Assembly: GCA_963799315.1 (NCBI GenBank)
Contig: CAWCWP010000002.1
Location: forward strand, 186,001 to 250,000
DNA from: Parerythrobacter_A sp963799315
GTDB taxonomy: Bacteria > Pseudomonadota > Alphaproteobacteria > Sphingomonadales > Sphingomonadaceae
Direction: 5' to 3'
DNA: 64,000 bases
Made by a program: the position numbers and the translations under genes
In this document: piece after piece, positions 52,590 through 61,630 of the stretch
Layout of the letters: each line of letters starts with the position of its first letter
Numbering within the stretch: the first letter of the stretch is position 1
The notes under the pieces: model-generated
Told to the model about the DNA's origin: nothing
What the model saw: only the letters and a program-made list of their open reading frames with translations
Databases searched by the model: none

Positions 52590-54082
52590 CACCCCACACT
52601 CCCCTCGAGCGAAATCGCCAGTAATTTCTGCGCTTCGACCGCGAACTCCATTGGCAGCTGCCGCATCACGTCCTTGGCAAAGCCGTTGACGATTAGCGCG
52701 ACCGCCTCTTCCTCGTCCAGCCCGCGTTGCTGTGCGTAGAACATCTGGTCGTCGCTGATCTTGCTGGTCGTGGCTTCGTGTTCGATCTGCGCATCGGGGT
52801 TCTTCACCTCGATATAGGGCACGGTATGCGCGCCGCATTCGCCGCCCAGCAGCAGGCTGTCGCATTGCGTGAAGTTGCGCGCGCCGGTGGCATTCGTGCC
52901 GATGCGGACCAGCCCGCGATAGGTGTTGTCGGACTTGCCCGCGCTGATGCCCTTGGAAATGATCGTGCTGCGCGTGCCGGGCGCGTTGTGGATCATCTTG
53001 GTACCGGTGTCGGCCTGCTGGTGGTTGTTGGTGACGGCGACCGAGTAGAACTCGCCCACGCTGTCTTCGCCGTTCAGCACGCAGGACGGGTATTTCCACG
53101 TCACCGCGCTGCCGGTTTCCACCTGCGTCCAGCTGACTTTCGAGCGCTTGCCCTGACACAATGCCCGCTTGGTCACGAAATTGTAGATGCCGCCCTTGCC
53201 GTCGGCATCGCCGGGATACCAGTTCTGCACGGTGGAATACTTGATCTCGGCATCGTCCATCGCGACCAGCTCGACCACGGCGGCGTGTAGCTGGTTCTCG
53301 TCGCGCATCGGCGCGGTGCAGCCTTCGAGGTAGCTGACGTAAGAGCCCTTTTCGGCCACGATCAGCGTGCGTTCGAACTGGCCGGTGTTTTCGGCATTGA
53401 TGCGGAAATAGGTGCTCAATTCCATCGGGCAGCGCACGCCTTCGGGAATGTAGACGAAGGTGCCGTCCGAAAAGACCGCGCTGTTCAGCGTGGCGAAGTA
53501 GTTGTCGCGCTGCGGCACGACCTTGCCGAGCCACTTCTTCACCAGTTCGGGATATTCGCGGATCGCTTCCGATATGCTGCGGAAGATGACGCCTGCCTTT
53601 TCCAGCTCGGCGCGGAACGTGGTGGCAACACTGACGCTGTCGAACACGGCGTCCACCGCCACCTTGCGCGCGCCCTTAACGCCCGCCAGCACTTCCTGTT
53701 CGGCGATGGGAATGCCCAGCTTCTGGTACACTTCGAGGATCTGCGGATCGACCTCGTCGAGCGAGTCCAGTTCGGGCTTCTTCGTGGGTTCGGCGTAGTA
53801 ATAGGCGTTCTGGTAATCGATCTTGGGAAAGCCGACCTTGGCCCAGTCCGGCTCCTCCATATCCTGCCACAGGCGGAACGCCTTCAGCCGCCAGTCGAGC
53901 ATCCATTCGGGCTCTTTCTTCTTGGCGGAAATGAAGCGCACGGTGCTTTCGTCCAGGCCCTTGGGCGCGAAATCGGTTTCGATATCGCTGGACCAGCCGT
54001 GCTCGTACTCGGCGGCCTTGGCGGCGGCATCGTGCGCGTCCTGGTCCTGTATCGGCTGGTCGGTGAGGAGGGTGTCGGTCAT
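52589..54082 (-). CDS. sufB: Fe-S cluster assembly protein SufB
   Basis: 497 residues, intact. SufB is the scaffold core of SufBC2D. Conserved stretches include IPEGVRCPMELSTYFRINAE, LIVAEKGSYVSYLEGCTAPM, AVVELVAMDDAEIKYSTVQN, WYPGDADGKGGIYNFVTKRA and the C-terminal HEATTSKISDDQMFYAQQRG. The Cys in LEGCTAPM is the presumed sulfur acceptor. Unlike typical operons, sufC is not the next gene; the stop overlaps an unknown gene. It follows rrf2 after 181 bases that contain a long inverted repeat. Confidence 0.97.
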   Translation of the reverse strand: MTDTLLTDQPIQDQDAHDAAAKAAEYEHGWSSDIETDFAPKGLDESTVRFISAKKKEPEWMLDWRLKAFRLWQDMEEPDWAKVGFPKIDYQNAYYYAEPTKKPELDSLDEVDPQILEVYQKLGIPIAEQEVLAGVKGARKVAVDAVFDSVSVATTFRAELEKAGVIFRSISEAIREYPELVKKWLGKVVPQRDNYFATLNSAVFSDGTFVYIPEGVRCPMELSTYFRINAENTGQFERTLIVAEKGSYVSYLEGCTAPMRDENQLHAAVVELVAMDDAEIKYSTVQNWYPGDADGKGGIYNFVTKRALCQGKRSKVSWTQVETGSAVTWKYPSCVLNGEDSVGEFYSVAVTNNHQQADTGTKMIHNAPGTRSTIISKGISAGKSDNTYRGLVRIGTNATGARNFTQCDSLLLGGECGAHTVPYIEVKNPDAQIEHEATTSKISDDQMFYAQQRGLDEEEAVALIVNGFAKDVMRQLPMEFAVEAQKLLAISLEGSVG

Positions 54083-54107
54083 ACTGGAATGCTCGTGAGA
54101 TGGTTTG

Positions 54108-54259
54108 GCGCTCGCAGAGGCGCGGAGGCGCAGCGTGGAGTTAGCTTCGCCGAAGGCGCCACAATTTTCATGCGATCCTCCAGGAAAGCCATATCGTCGG
54201 TTTTAAAGCGGCTGCGCCGCACGCCTTTTTTCTCTGCGCCACTGCGCCTCTGCGAGCGC
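54108..54259. repeat. inverted repeat with 26-base arms between rrf2 and sufB
   Basis: Left arm 54108-54133 starts GCGCTCGCAGAGGCGC; right arm 54234-54259 ends GCGCCTCTGCGAGCGC. The arms pair at 24 of 26 positions and enclose about 100 bases. AGAGGCGC-type arms like these are common interspersed elements in this group as I recall. In the suf transcript the arms could fold into one long hairpin, affecting sufB relative to rrf2 expression (inference). Confidence 0.7.
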
Positions 54260-54263
54260 ATAA

Positions 54264-54668
54264 TCACACCCTCCCAGCCGAAAGCTGTGTCAGCGGAATG
54301 CCGTCCAGCGCCCCGCGAACGGCCGCGTTGACGACATTCCAATGAGGGCGGACGGCGCAATCATGCTCTATGAAGCAGTCGGTCCCGTCGATGCAGTGCG
54401 TCAGCGCGATCGGGCCTTCGATCGCTTCGACGATATCGGCAATCGTGATCGCAGCGGCGGGTCGCGCCAGTTGCAGGCCGCCGCCTGCGCCGCGCGTCGA
54501 TTTGAGCAGTCCGGCGGCGGTCAGCTTGCTGACGATCTTTTGCACCGTCGGTACCGGCAGGCCGGTTTCCGCCGCCAGTTCACCCGCCGAAACGCGCGCA
54601 AATCCACAATGGCGCGCAGCGGCACTCATCGTCACTACGGCATAGTCGGCAAGATTGCTGAGGCGCAT
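54264..54668 (-). CDS. Rrf2-family Fe-S regulator of the suf operon (IscR/SufR type)
   Basis: 134 residues from MRLSNLADYAVVTMSAAARH. Winged helix: SAGELAAETGLPVPTVQKIV, LLKSTRGAGGGLQLARPAAA. The three cysteines CIDGTDCFIEHDC fall at residues 92, 98 and 104, exactly the positions of the [2Fe-2S] ligands in E. coli IscR, so it most likely binds a cluster and senses Fe-S status. As first gene of the suf operon it should repress or adjust the operon. The longer open frame upstream is antisense to nothing conserved and lacks support. Confidence 0.94.
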   Translation of the reverse strand: MRLSNLADYAVVTMSAAARHCGFARVSAGELAAETGLPVPTVQKIVSKLTAAGLLKSTRGAGGGLQLARPAAAITIADIVEAIEGPIALTHCIDGTDCFIEHDCAVRPHWNVVNAAVRGALDGIPLTQLSAGRV

Positions 54669-54694
54669 GCCAGCTAAATCGGACTGAATCGCTC

Positions 54695-54713
54695 CGGTTT
54701 CAACCGAAAACCG
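54695..54713. promoter_or_regulatory. inverted repeat upstream of rrf2, candidate operator
   Basis: CGGTTTCAACCGAAAACCG has 6-base arms CGGTTT/AAACCG around a 7-base spacer, 27 bases before the rrf2 start. Location fits autoregulation by the Rrf2 protein, but the sequence does not match a motif I can name with confidence. Confidence 0.3.
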
Positions 54714-54754
54714 ACTGTTGCGAGTCGTTAGCAGCTTCCTCGTTTCGGGGAGGA

Positions 54755-56611
54755 CTAACCGCCCATCATCGGTTCCGGTTTCGCTTTCTCCGCCGCGATC
54801 CACGCATCGACATTCTCTTCCAGAATATTCAGCGGCACCGGCCCGTTCAGCAGGATCGTATCGTGGAAGCCGCGAATATCGAACCGTTCGCCCAGCGCGT
54901 CGCGCCCGCGCTGCCGCAATTCCATGATCTTCAGCTTGCCGATCATGTAGGCCGTCGCTTGCCCCGGATAGACGATGTAGCGTTCGATAGCCTTGCGGAT
55001 ATCGCCGTCGGGATTGGGCGTATTGTCGGACAGGTACTGGATCGCCTTTTCGCGGCTCCAGCGTTTGTGGTGCAGGCCGGTGTCCACCACCAGCCGGGCG
55101 GCGCGCCACAGCTCCATACCCAGCCGCCCGAAGTCGGAATAGGGATCGGTGTAGAAGCCCATTTCCTTGGGCAGTTCCTCCGAATACAGGCCCCACCCTT
55201 CGGAATAGGCCGTCACCCCACCGAACCGGCGGAACGCGGGCACATCCTTCAGCTGCGTCTGGATGGACAGTTGCAGGTGATGGCCGGGCAGCGCCTCGTG
55301 ATAGGCGAGCGCTTCCAGCTCGTTCTTGCTCATGTCCTTCAGATTATACAGGTTCACGTAATAGGTGCCGGGGCGCGAGCCATCGGGCGCGGGGCGCTGG
55401 TAGAACGCCTTGCCCGCCGATTTCTCGCGGAACGCCTCGACCGGTTTTATGACCATCGGATCGGTCGGCAGCGTGCCGAAATATTCGGGCAGCTTTTTCT
55501 CGATGGCGTCGATCTTGGCCTGCGCATCGGCGAGGTAGGCTTCGCGCGTGGTGTAGAAGAACCGGTCGTTGGTGCGGGTGTAGTCGAAGAATTCCTGCAA
55601 CGTGCCGTCGAATTCGACCTGCGCCATGATGCTGCGCATTTCGCCTTGGATGCGGGCCACTTCGCGCAGGCCGATATCGTGGACCTCGTCGGCGCTAAGG
55701 TCGGTGGTGGTGTAATTCGCCAGCAGCGCCTTGTAATAGCCCGCCCCGTCGGGAAAGCGCCACACGCCGTCATCGGTCGGCGCGGTTTTCTGCTGCTCTT
55801 CCAGCGCGTAAAGCAGGCGTTGGTAGGCTGGCCGCGCACTGCCGGCCCACGCGAGATCTGCCCTGCGGACGAGGTCGACCTTGCGGTCTGGCTCGATGTC
55901 GAGTTTTGCTACCTTGGCTTCGAAGTCTTCCAGTATGGCGTTGTCGAAGTCGGCCGACAGAAGGTTTTGAACGTCGGAGATGACGTAGGGATAGACCCAC
56001 GCCGGCGGCATCACGCCATTGTCGGCCCTGAACCCTGCCTTGGTGTTCAGCGTGTCGATGGCCTCGCCCAGACCGTCGATACGGCTGATATAGGCTTCCG
56101 CGTCCGCTTGGTTATCGACTGAATGGATATTGATCAGGAAAGCGGGCAGCTGGCTTTGCGCCCCGTTCATCTGGTCGAACACCAGATCGTAGTCGCGATA
56201 GGGCCACAGCGCGGCCTGTCGCTCGGCCATCGCTTCATAAAGACGATAGGAGAGCGCTTCGTCGGCGGGCAGCTCAGCCATGTCGTATGTGGCGTCCATC
56301 GCCTCGGCCGTTTCCATCATCAGCACATGGCTGCGTTCCTCCATCGCAAAGGACATATCGCCCCATGCGCCATAATCCTCGTCGCGGATGCCGCGATAGG
56401 ATTTGCCCATAGGCGACATGGCAAGCTGCGCGGTGTCGTAATCCTCGAAGAACGCGCCGATCGGCTGGGCATCGACTACCGGCGCAGTCGTGGCAGGCGC
56501 GGCTGCGGTCGTCTGCACCGGCGCGTCGGGCGTGGCGCACCCAGCAAGGGCGAGTGCGGGAAGCGCTGCACCGGACAGAAGCGTGCGGAAGGCGGGGCGG
56601 GGCAATGTCAT
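54755..56611 (-). CDS. DUF885-family lipoprotein, probable zinc peptidase
   Basis: 618 residues with a lipobox (LALAGC) near residue 24, so envelope-located. The DUF885 domain carries ALAYHEALPGHHLQLSIQT, a HExxxxHH zinc-binding type motif, and a downstream Glu in TAYSEGWGLYSEELPKEM; both are what M32/DUF885 peptidases use. RYIVYPGQATAYMIGKLKIM is another family mark. Carboxypeptidase-like activity is inferred from the fold. The gene is preceded by a 318-base non-coding region with a strong terminator and ends 87 bases before the rrf2 start. Confidence 0.9.
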   Translation of the reverse strand: MTLPRPAFRTLLSGAALPALALAGCATPDAPVQTTAAAPATTAPVVDAQPIGAFFEDYDTAQLAMSPMGKSYRGIRDEDYGAWGDMSFAMEERSHVLMMETAEAMDATYDMAELPADEALSYRLYEAMAERQAALWPYRDYDLVFDQMNGAQSQLPAFLINIHSVDNQADAEAYISRIDGLGEAIDTLNTKAGFRADNGVMPPAWVYPYVISDVQNLLSADFDNAILEDFEAKVAKLDIEPDRKVDLVRRADLAWAGSARPAYQRLLYALEEQQKTAPTDDGVWRFPDGAGYYKALLANYTTTDLSADEVHDIGLREVARIQGEMRSIMAQVEFDGTLQEFFDYTRTNDRFFYTTREAYLADAQAKIDAIEKKLPEYFGTLPTDPMVIKPVEAFREKSAGKAFYQRPAPDGSRPGTYYVNLYNLKDMSKNELEALAYHEALPGHHLQLSIQTQLKDVPAFRRFGGVTAYSEGWGLYSEELPKEMGFYTDPYSDFGRLGMELWRAARLVVDTGLHHKRWSREKAIQYLSDNTPNPDGDIRKAIERYIVYPGQATAYMIGKLKIMELRQRGRDALGERFDIRGFHDTILLNGPVPLNILEENVDAWIAAEKAKPEPMMGG

Positions 56612-56929
56612 GGCGGCGGTCTCTTTCGGCTAGGGCGGGTATGCTCGATGCTAACCCATGACCTGCGATTTTGCCAGCAACCCGCCGGTATTGCCCAAAA
56701 AAAGGGCGGCCCTCCCGGATATGGAAAGGCCGCCACTAAAGTCGAGAACTTCTGCACTGCTGCACAAGCCCTTCGGGTCGCAGGAATGCGCATGGGCCGG
56801 AGCGCGGTGAAAAGATTGTATGGAATCGACAATCGTGCGGAAAAACTGATTTTTGTTGTCGCGCTTTCGACGCGGGCGTTCGACAGGCCCAGGTTCGACA
56901 GGGGGGCACGCAGGGTTTAGGCGCGATGC
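56612..56929. other. non-coding region between the DUF885 gene and pyrD; possible small RNA on the minus strand
   Basis: No convincing gene. On the minus strand a TACAAT -10-like box lies near 56816-56821, roughly 110 bases upstream of a strong hairpin terminator at 56697-56734. The stretch between includes GC-rich pieces that can pair (CCCGAAGGG, TGTGCAGCAGTGCAG). This layout suits a small RNA or a leader ending in an attenuator for the DUF885 gene. The other half should hold the pyrD promoter on the plus strand. Confidence 0.4.
56697..56734 (-). terminator. rho-independent terminator (minus strand)
   Basis: Minus-strand GGCGGCC (56734-56728) pairs with GGCCGCC (56711-56705) over a 16-base loop, followed by C and seven T residues. 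It lies 86 bases upstream of the DUF885 start on the same strand, so it must end a transcript that starts within the intergenic region. Confidence 0.75.
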
Positions 56930-57964
56930 ATGCTGTATTCCCTGCTTCGCCCCGCAGTGTTCGCGCTCGATCCCGAGCGCGCGCATCGCCTGACCATCGC
57001 CGCGCTGCGCCGCCTGCCTGCATCGGCGAGACGCGCGACGCTATCGGAGCGGCTGGCAACCACCGTCGCCGGCGTCCGCTTTCCCAATCCGGTCGGGCTG
57101 GCTGCCGGGTTCGACAAGGATGCCGAAGTGCCGGACGCGATGCTGCGGCTGGGGTTCGGATTTACCGAAGTCGGCTCGATCACGCCCCGCCCGCAAGCCG
57201 GTAATCCCAAACCCCGCCTGTTCCGTCTCGAACAGGATGGGGCTATTATCAACCGAATGGGGTTCAACAATGGCGGCGCGGCGGCGGCAAAGGCCCGGCT
57301 GGCCGCGCGTTCCGGCAGGCCCGGCATCGTCGGCATCAATATCGGCGCGAACAAGGACTCGGCCGACCGCATCGCGGATTACGCCACGATGACGCGCGCA
57401 ATGGCACCATTGGCGTCCTATCTAGCGGTCAATATCAGCAGCCCCAACACACCCGGCCTGCGTGCTTTGCAGGACGAAGGCGCGCTGACCGCGCTGCTCG
57501 ATGCGGTGTTCGACGCACGTGGGCCGAAAGGCCCGCCGGTGTTCCTGAAAGTCGCGCCCGACCTCGAACCTGCCGACATCGACGACATCGCCCGCATCGC
57601 CATCGACAAGGGGCTGGGCGCATTGATCGTTGCCAACACCACGATCAACCGCCCCCCCCTTAATTCGCCTGACGCACACCAGACGGGCGGCCTGTCCGGC
57701 CAGCCATTAAAAGACCGCGCACTCGATTGTGTGCGCAATTTCCGGCAGGCAACGGGCGGAGCGGTGCCGCTGGTCGGCGTGGGCGGCATCGCCAGCGCGG
57801 AGGATGCATGGGAGCGCATTCGCGCCGGGGCCAGCCTGGTGCAGCTGTATAGCGCGCTGGTCTATCGCGGGCCGGGTCTGGCGCGCGATATCGTGCGCGG
57901 GCTGGAGGCCTGCATGGCGCGCGAGGGCTTTGCCAGCATTGCCGAGGCGGTCGGAACCGAATAG
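56930..57964 (+). CDS. pyrD: quinone-dependent dihydroorotate dehydrogenase (class 2)
   Basis: 344 residues from MLYSLLRPAVFALDPERAHR, the class 2 N-terminal helix pair that docks on the inner membrane and takes up quinone. Oxidises dihydroorotate to orotate in pyrimidine synthesis. FMN-site motifs: NPVGLAAGFDKDAEVPDAML, VGSITPRPQAGNPKPRLFR, NRMGFNNGG, YLAVNISSPNTPGLRALQ (catalytic Ser region), LIVANTTINRPPL and VGVGGIASAEDAWERIRAGA. Complete. The ggt gene starts 10 bases after its stop. Confidence 0.97.
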   Translation: MLYSLLRPAVFALDPERAHRLTIAALRRLPASARRATLSERLATTVAGVRFPNPVGLAAGFDKDAEVPDAMLRLGFGFTEVGSITPRPQAGNPKPRLFRLEQDGAIINRMGFNNGGAAAAKARLAARSGRPGIVGINIGANKDSADRIADYATMTRAMAPLASYLAVNISSPNTPGLRALQDEGALTALLDAVFDARGPKGPPVFLKVAPDLEPADIDDIARIAIDKGLGALIVANTTINRPPLNSPDAHQTGGLSGQPLKDRALDCVRNFRQATGGAVPLVGVGGIASAEDAWERIRAGASLVQLYSALVYRGPGLARDIVRGLEACMAREGFASIAEAVGTE

Positions 57965-57974
57965 CGCATACGCC

Positions 57975-59683
57975 ATGCTCCGCTTCCTCGCCGCTCCGCT
58001 CGCCTTTCTCGGTCTCACCGCCTGCCAGACGGCGCCGTCTCCGGAGCCGGCCATGGCGCAACCCGCCTTCATCGGCACCGTCAGCGCGGCGGATGTGCGC
58101 GCCGAGGCGGCGGGCATGGCCATGCTCGAACGCGGTGGAAGCGCAACCGATGCTGCCATTGCAATCATGCTGGCGCTGACCGTGGTTGAACCGCAAAGTT
58201 CGGGCATCGGTGGCGGCGGGTTCCTGGTACGCGGTGCTGCCGACGGCACGGTCATAAGCTATGACGGACGCGAAACCGCCCCTGCGGGCGCGAAACCCGA
58301 CTGGTTCCGCGCGCCCAACGGCTACCCTCCCGCCCTTCGGTGAATCGGTGCGCAGCGGCTTGAGCGTCGGCGTGCCGGGCAATGTCAGGCTGGCCGCGCT
58401 GGCGCATGGCGAACACGGTACGCTGCCGTGGGCCGACCTGTTCCAGCCTGCCATCGCCCTCGCGCAGAACGGATACACCGTAAATCCGCGCCTCAATACC
58501 TCCTTGGATTCCGCCGCCGACCGCGCCGCGCTGACGGAAGAAGGACGCGCGCTTTATTTCGACGGCGATGTTCCCAAGTTGGTGGGCAGCACGATTACAA
58601 ACCCGGCACTGGCGCAGACGCTACGGCGCATCGCGGCAGGCGGGGCAGAGGCATTCTATACAGGCGATAACGCCGCTGCGCTGGCATCGACGGTGGCGGA
58701 CGCGACACCCCGCGCTGGTGTGATGACGACTGCCGACGTCTCCAGCTACGCAGCGAAAACCCGCGAACCCGTTTGCGGCATGTATCGCGCCCATCGCGTA
58801 TGCGGGATGGGGCCGCCGACATCGGGCGGGATCGCCGTGCTGCAAATCCTCGGACAGCTCGAACGGTTCGATTTGGCGGCGCTGGGTGCGGAAGACCCGC
58901 GCACATGGCACCTGTTCCTCGAATCGCAGCGGCTCGCCTATGCCGACCGCGAACTCTACGCCGCCGATATGGATTTCCAGCCCGTGCCCGTCGCGGGGCT
59001 GATCGACCCCGCCTATCTGGCAAAACGCAGCGCGCTCATCGATCCCGCACGTGCCATGACCAACCTTGCAGCGGGACAGTCCGGCGGGCGCACCGCTCGC
59101 GCTCGCCGATGGTGACGAGCCGGCAGAACAGGGCACCTCGCATTTCGCCGTCGTCGGCGCGGATGGCACGATGGTCAGCTATACCAGCACCATCGAGGGC
59201 GCGTTCGGCTCCGGCCTGATGCATGGCGGCTTTTTCCTGAACAACGAACTGACCGATTTCAGCCGCGCCGCCGAAGTCGACGGGCGGCTGGTCGCCAATC
59301 GCGTCGAAGGGGGCAAACGCCCGCGCAGCTCGATGTCGCCGATGGTGGTGTACGACCCGTCGGGCGCGCCGCTGCTGGTAATCGGCGCGGCGGGCGGCGG
59401 CACCATCCCGGTGCAGACCGCGCGCAGCATCGTGGGCGTGATCGACTTCGGCATGACAGCGGATCAGGCGCTGGCGATGCCGTTCATCATGGCGTTCGGC
59501 AGTCGCGTCTTTCTGGAAAAAGGCACTTGGCTGGAAGAGGCGGAAAGCGCGTTCAGGGCGTTGGGCCACGGCGAAACGATCATCCGCGACGGATCGCTTA
59601 AAGCCAACGCTATCCTGAGGCAGGGCGATAGCTGGGTGCCCGCCCGCGACCCGCGCCTCGCGCAGCAGATCGCGCTGCCCTAA
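57975..59683 (+). CDS. ggt: gamma-glutamyltransferase, with two frame breaks
   Basis: Joined length about 568 residues. It begins MLRFLAAPLAFLGLTACQ, a lipobox-type signal. First part: AGMAMLERGGSATDAAIAIM, SSGIGGGGFLVRG. Near 58330 one extra base moves the frame to PPFGESVRSGLSVGVPGNVR; near 59080 a second moves it to PAGAPLALADGDEPAEQGTS. The catalytic Thr is in EQGTSHFAVVGADGTMVSYT, followed by FGSGLMHGGFFLNNELTDFS and the closing RPRSSMSPMVV. GGT cleaves or transfers gamma-glutamyl groups of glutathione in the periplasm and is cut at that Thr into two subunits. Two single-base breaks suggest sequence errors rather than a pseudogene. Confidence 0.85.
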
Positions 59684-59793
59684 AAATGGCTGGCCTGACC
59701 CAGCTTGCCCGCAGGAACGCGCGCCCCTAGATCGATGGTCGACAAGAGCGGGACAGCCCGCCTGCATCCATGAATACCGGAGAGACACCCACC

Positions 59794-61626
59794 ATGCAGC
59801 TGACCGATTTCGACAGCGTGCCCAATCTCGTCACCCTGTTCCTGCAACGCGCCGATGAAAAAGGCGATGCGCCCTTTCTCGGCGCGCGGCGCGATGGCGA
59901 GTGGCGCACGCAAAGCTGGCGGGAAGTGGCGGAGCTGGTTTGCCTGATGGCGGAGCGGCTGCGCGCAATCGGGCTGAAGGACGGCGACCGGGTGATGCTG
60001 GTCAGCGAAAACCGCCCCGAATGGTGCATATCCGATCTGGCGATCATGGCGGCGGGATGCATCACCGTGCCCGCCTACATCACCAACACCGAACGCGATC
60101 ATGTCCATATCCTCGACAATTCCGGCGCGCAGGCGGTTATCGTCTCGACCGAAAAGCTGCTGAAACCGCTGCACCCGGCCTTGCAGGCCACCGGCATCGC
60201 CGAACACGTCATCGGCATCGAAGACCTGCACCGCCGCCAGTCGGGCGGGTTCGAATATCACGATTGGGCATCGATGACCGCAGGCGACGCAGCAGAAGCG
60301 CGCGCCGCCGTGGATGCGCGCATCGCCAATATCGGGCGCGAGCAGACCGCCTGCATCATCTACACCAGCGGCACCGGCGGCGCACCGCGCGGGGTGTTGC
60401 AGCATCACGGCATGATCCTGTGCAATGTGCGCGGCGCGGCGGAAATCCTCGCCGACGATTTCGGGCTGGACGCCGACGACCGCTTCCTCAGCTTCCTGCC
60501 GCTGAGCCATGCCTACGAGCATACCGGCGGCCAGTTCCTGCCCATCGGCGTGGGAGCCGAAATCTATTATGCCGAGGGGCTGGAGAAGCTCGCCAGCAAT
60601 ATCCAGGACACCCGCCCCACCATCATGGTGGTGGTGCCACGCCTGTTCGAAGTGTTGCGCACGCGCATCCTCAAGCAGATCGAGAAGCAGGGCAAGCTGG
60701 CGAACGGCCTGATGGACCGCGCGCTTGCCATCGGCGCGCGACGGGCGGCGCATGGCAAGACGCTGTGGCGCGACCGCCCGATGGAGCTGGTCATCGAAAA
60801 GGCGCTGCGCCCCAAAATCCGCGACAAGTTCGGGGGGCGGATCAAGGCGATGGTATCGGGAGGCGCGCCGCTCAACCCCGAAGTCGGCATCTTCTTCGAA
60901 GCGGTCGGGCTGACCATGCTGCAAGGCTATGGCCAAACCGAATCCGGCCCCGTCATCAGTTGCAACCGGCCTGCCGCCGGTATCGCGATGGATACCGTCG
61001 GCCCGCCGATGCACGGCGTGGAAGTCAAGGTGGCCGAGGATGGCGAGCTGCTGGTGCGCGGCGAGCTGGTGATGCACGGATACTGGCAGAACGAGGCGGA
61101 AACGCAGCGCACACTGAAGCCCAATCCCGACGATCCGGACCAGAAGGTCTGGTTGCACACCGGCGATATCGGCCATCTCGACGAACGCGGCCGGATCAAG
61201 ATAACCGACCGCAAGAAGGACATGATCGTCAACGACAAGGGCGACAATGTCGCGCCGCAAAAGATCGAGGGGATGCTGACGCTGCAACCCGAAATCGCGC
61301 AGGCGATGGTGAGTGGCGACAACCGCCCTTACCTCGTCGGACTGATCGTGCCCGATGGCGAATGGGCAGCCGAATGGGCGGAGGCCAATGGCGTTGCCTG
61401 CAACATGGCGGTGCTACAGGAAGATGCCGCCTTCCGCAGCGCCGTCGGCGCGGCGGTGGCGCGAGTGAATGCCGACAATTCGGTTGTCGAAAAAGTCCGC
61501 CAGTTCGCCTTTGCCGATGACGGGTTTACCATCGAGAACCAGGAGATGACGCCGAGCATGAAGATCCGGCGACACAAAATTCGCGACCGGTATCAGGACC
61601 GGCTGAACGGCCTGTATCGAGGCTAA
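59794..61626 (+). CDS. long-chain acyl-CoA synthetase (AMP-forming)
   Basis: 610 residues from MQLTDFDSVPNLVTLFLQRA, preceded by GGAGAG; an ATG at 59770 is the alternative. AMP-binding signature CIIYTSGTGGAPRGVLQHHG, slightly unusual in having TGG for the common TTG, then LQGYGQTESGPVISCN, LHTGDIGHLDERGRIKITDR and the lysine region DRKKDMIVNDKGDNVAPQKI. It is of the FadD15/ACSL bacterial kind that activates fatty acids with ATP and CoA. Complete. It has the same direction as ggt but starts 110 bases after it. Confidence 0.93.
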   Translation: MQLTDFDSVPNLVTLFLQRADEKGDAPFLGARRDGEWRTQSWREVAELVCLMAERLRAIGLKDGDRVMLVSENRPEWCISDLAIMAAGCITVPAYITNTERDHVHILDNSGAQAVIVSTEKLLKPLHPALQATGIAEHVIGIEDLHRRQSGGFEYHDWASMTAGDAAEARAAVDARIANIGREQTACIIYTSGTGGAPRGVLQHHGMILCNVRGAAEILADDFGLDADDRFLSFLPLSHAYEHTGGQFLPIGVGAEIYYAEGLEKLASNIQDTRPTIMVVVPRLFEVLRTRILKQIEKQGKLANGLMDRALAIGARRAAHGKTLWRDRPMELVIEKALRPKIRDKFGGRIKAMVSGGAPLNPEVGIFFEAVGLTMLQGYGQTESGPVISCNRPAAGIAMDTVGPPMHGVEVKVAEDGELLVRGELVMHGYWQNEAETQRTLKPNPDDPDQKVWLHTGDIGHLDERGRIKITDRKKDMIVNDKGDNVAPQKIEGMLTLQPEIAQAMVSGDNRPYLVGLIVPDGEWAAEWAEANGVACNMAVLQEDAAFRSAVGAAVARVNADNSVVEKVRQFAFADDGFTIENQEMTPSMKIRRHKIRDRYQDRLNGLYRG

Positions 61627-61630
61627 AGGC

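Noticed and set aside
52590..53534. Open frame extending the unknown sufB-coupled protein upstream through sufB
   Set aside because: It is Arg-rich and out of frame with the well-conserved sufB on the same strand; only the part after the TGATG overlap looks like a real protein.
54669..55196. Upstream extension of the Rrf2 regulator
   Set aside because: The extension overlaps the DUF885 gene in another frame and is Arg/Gly-rich; the family starts at MRLSNLADYA.
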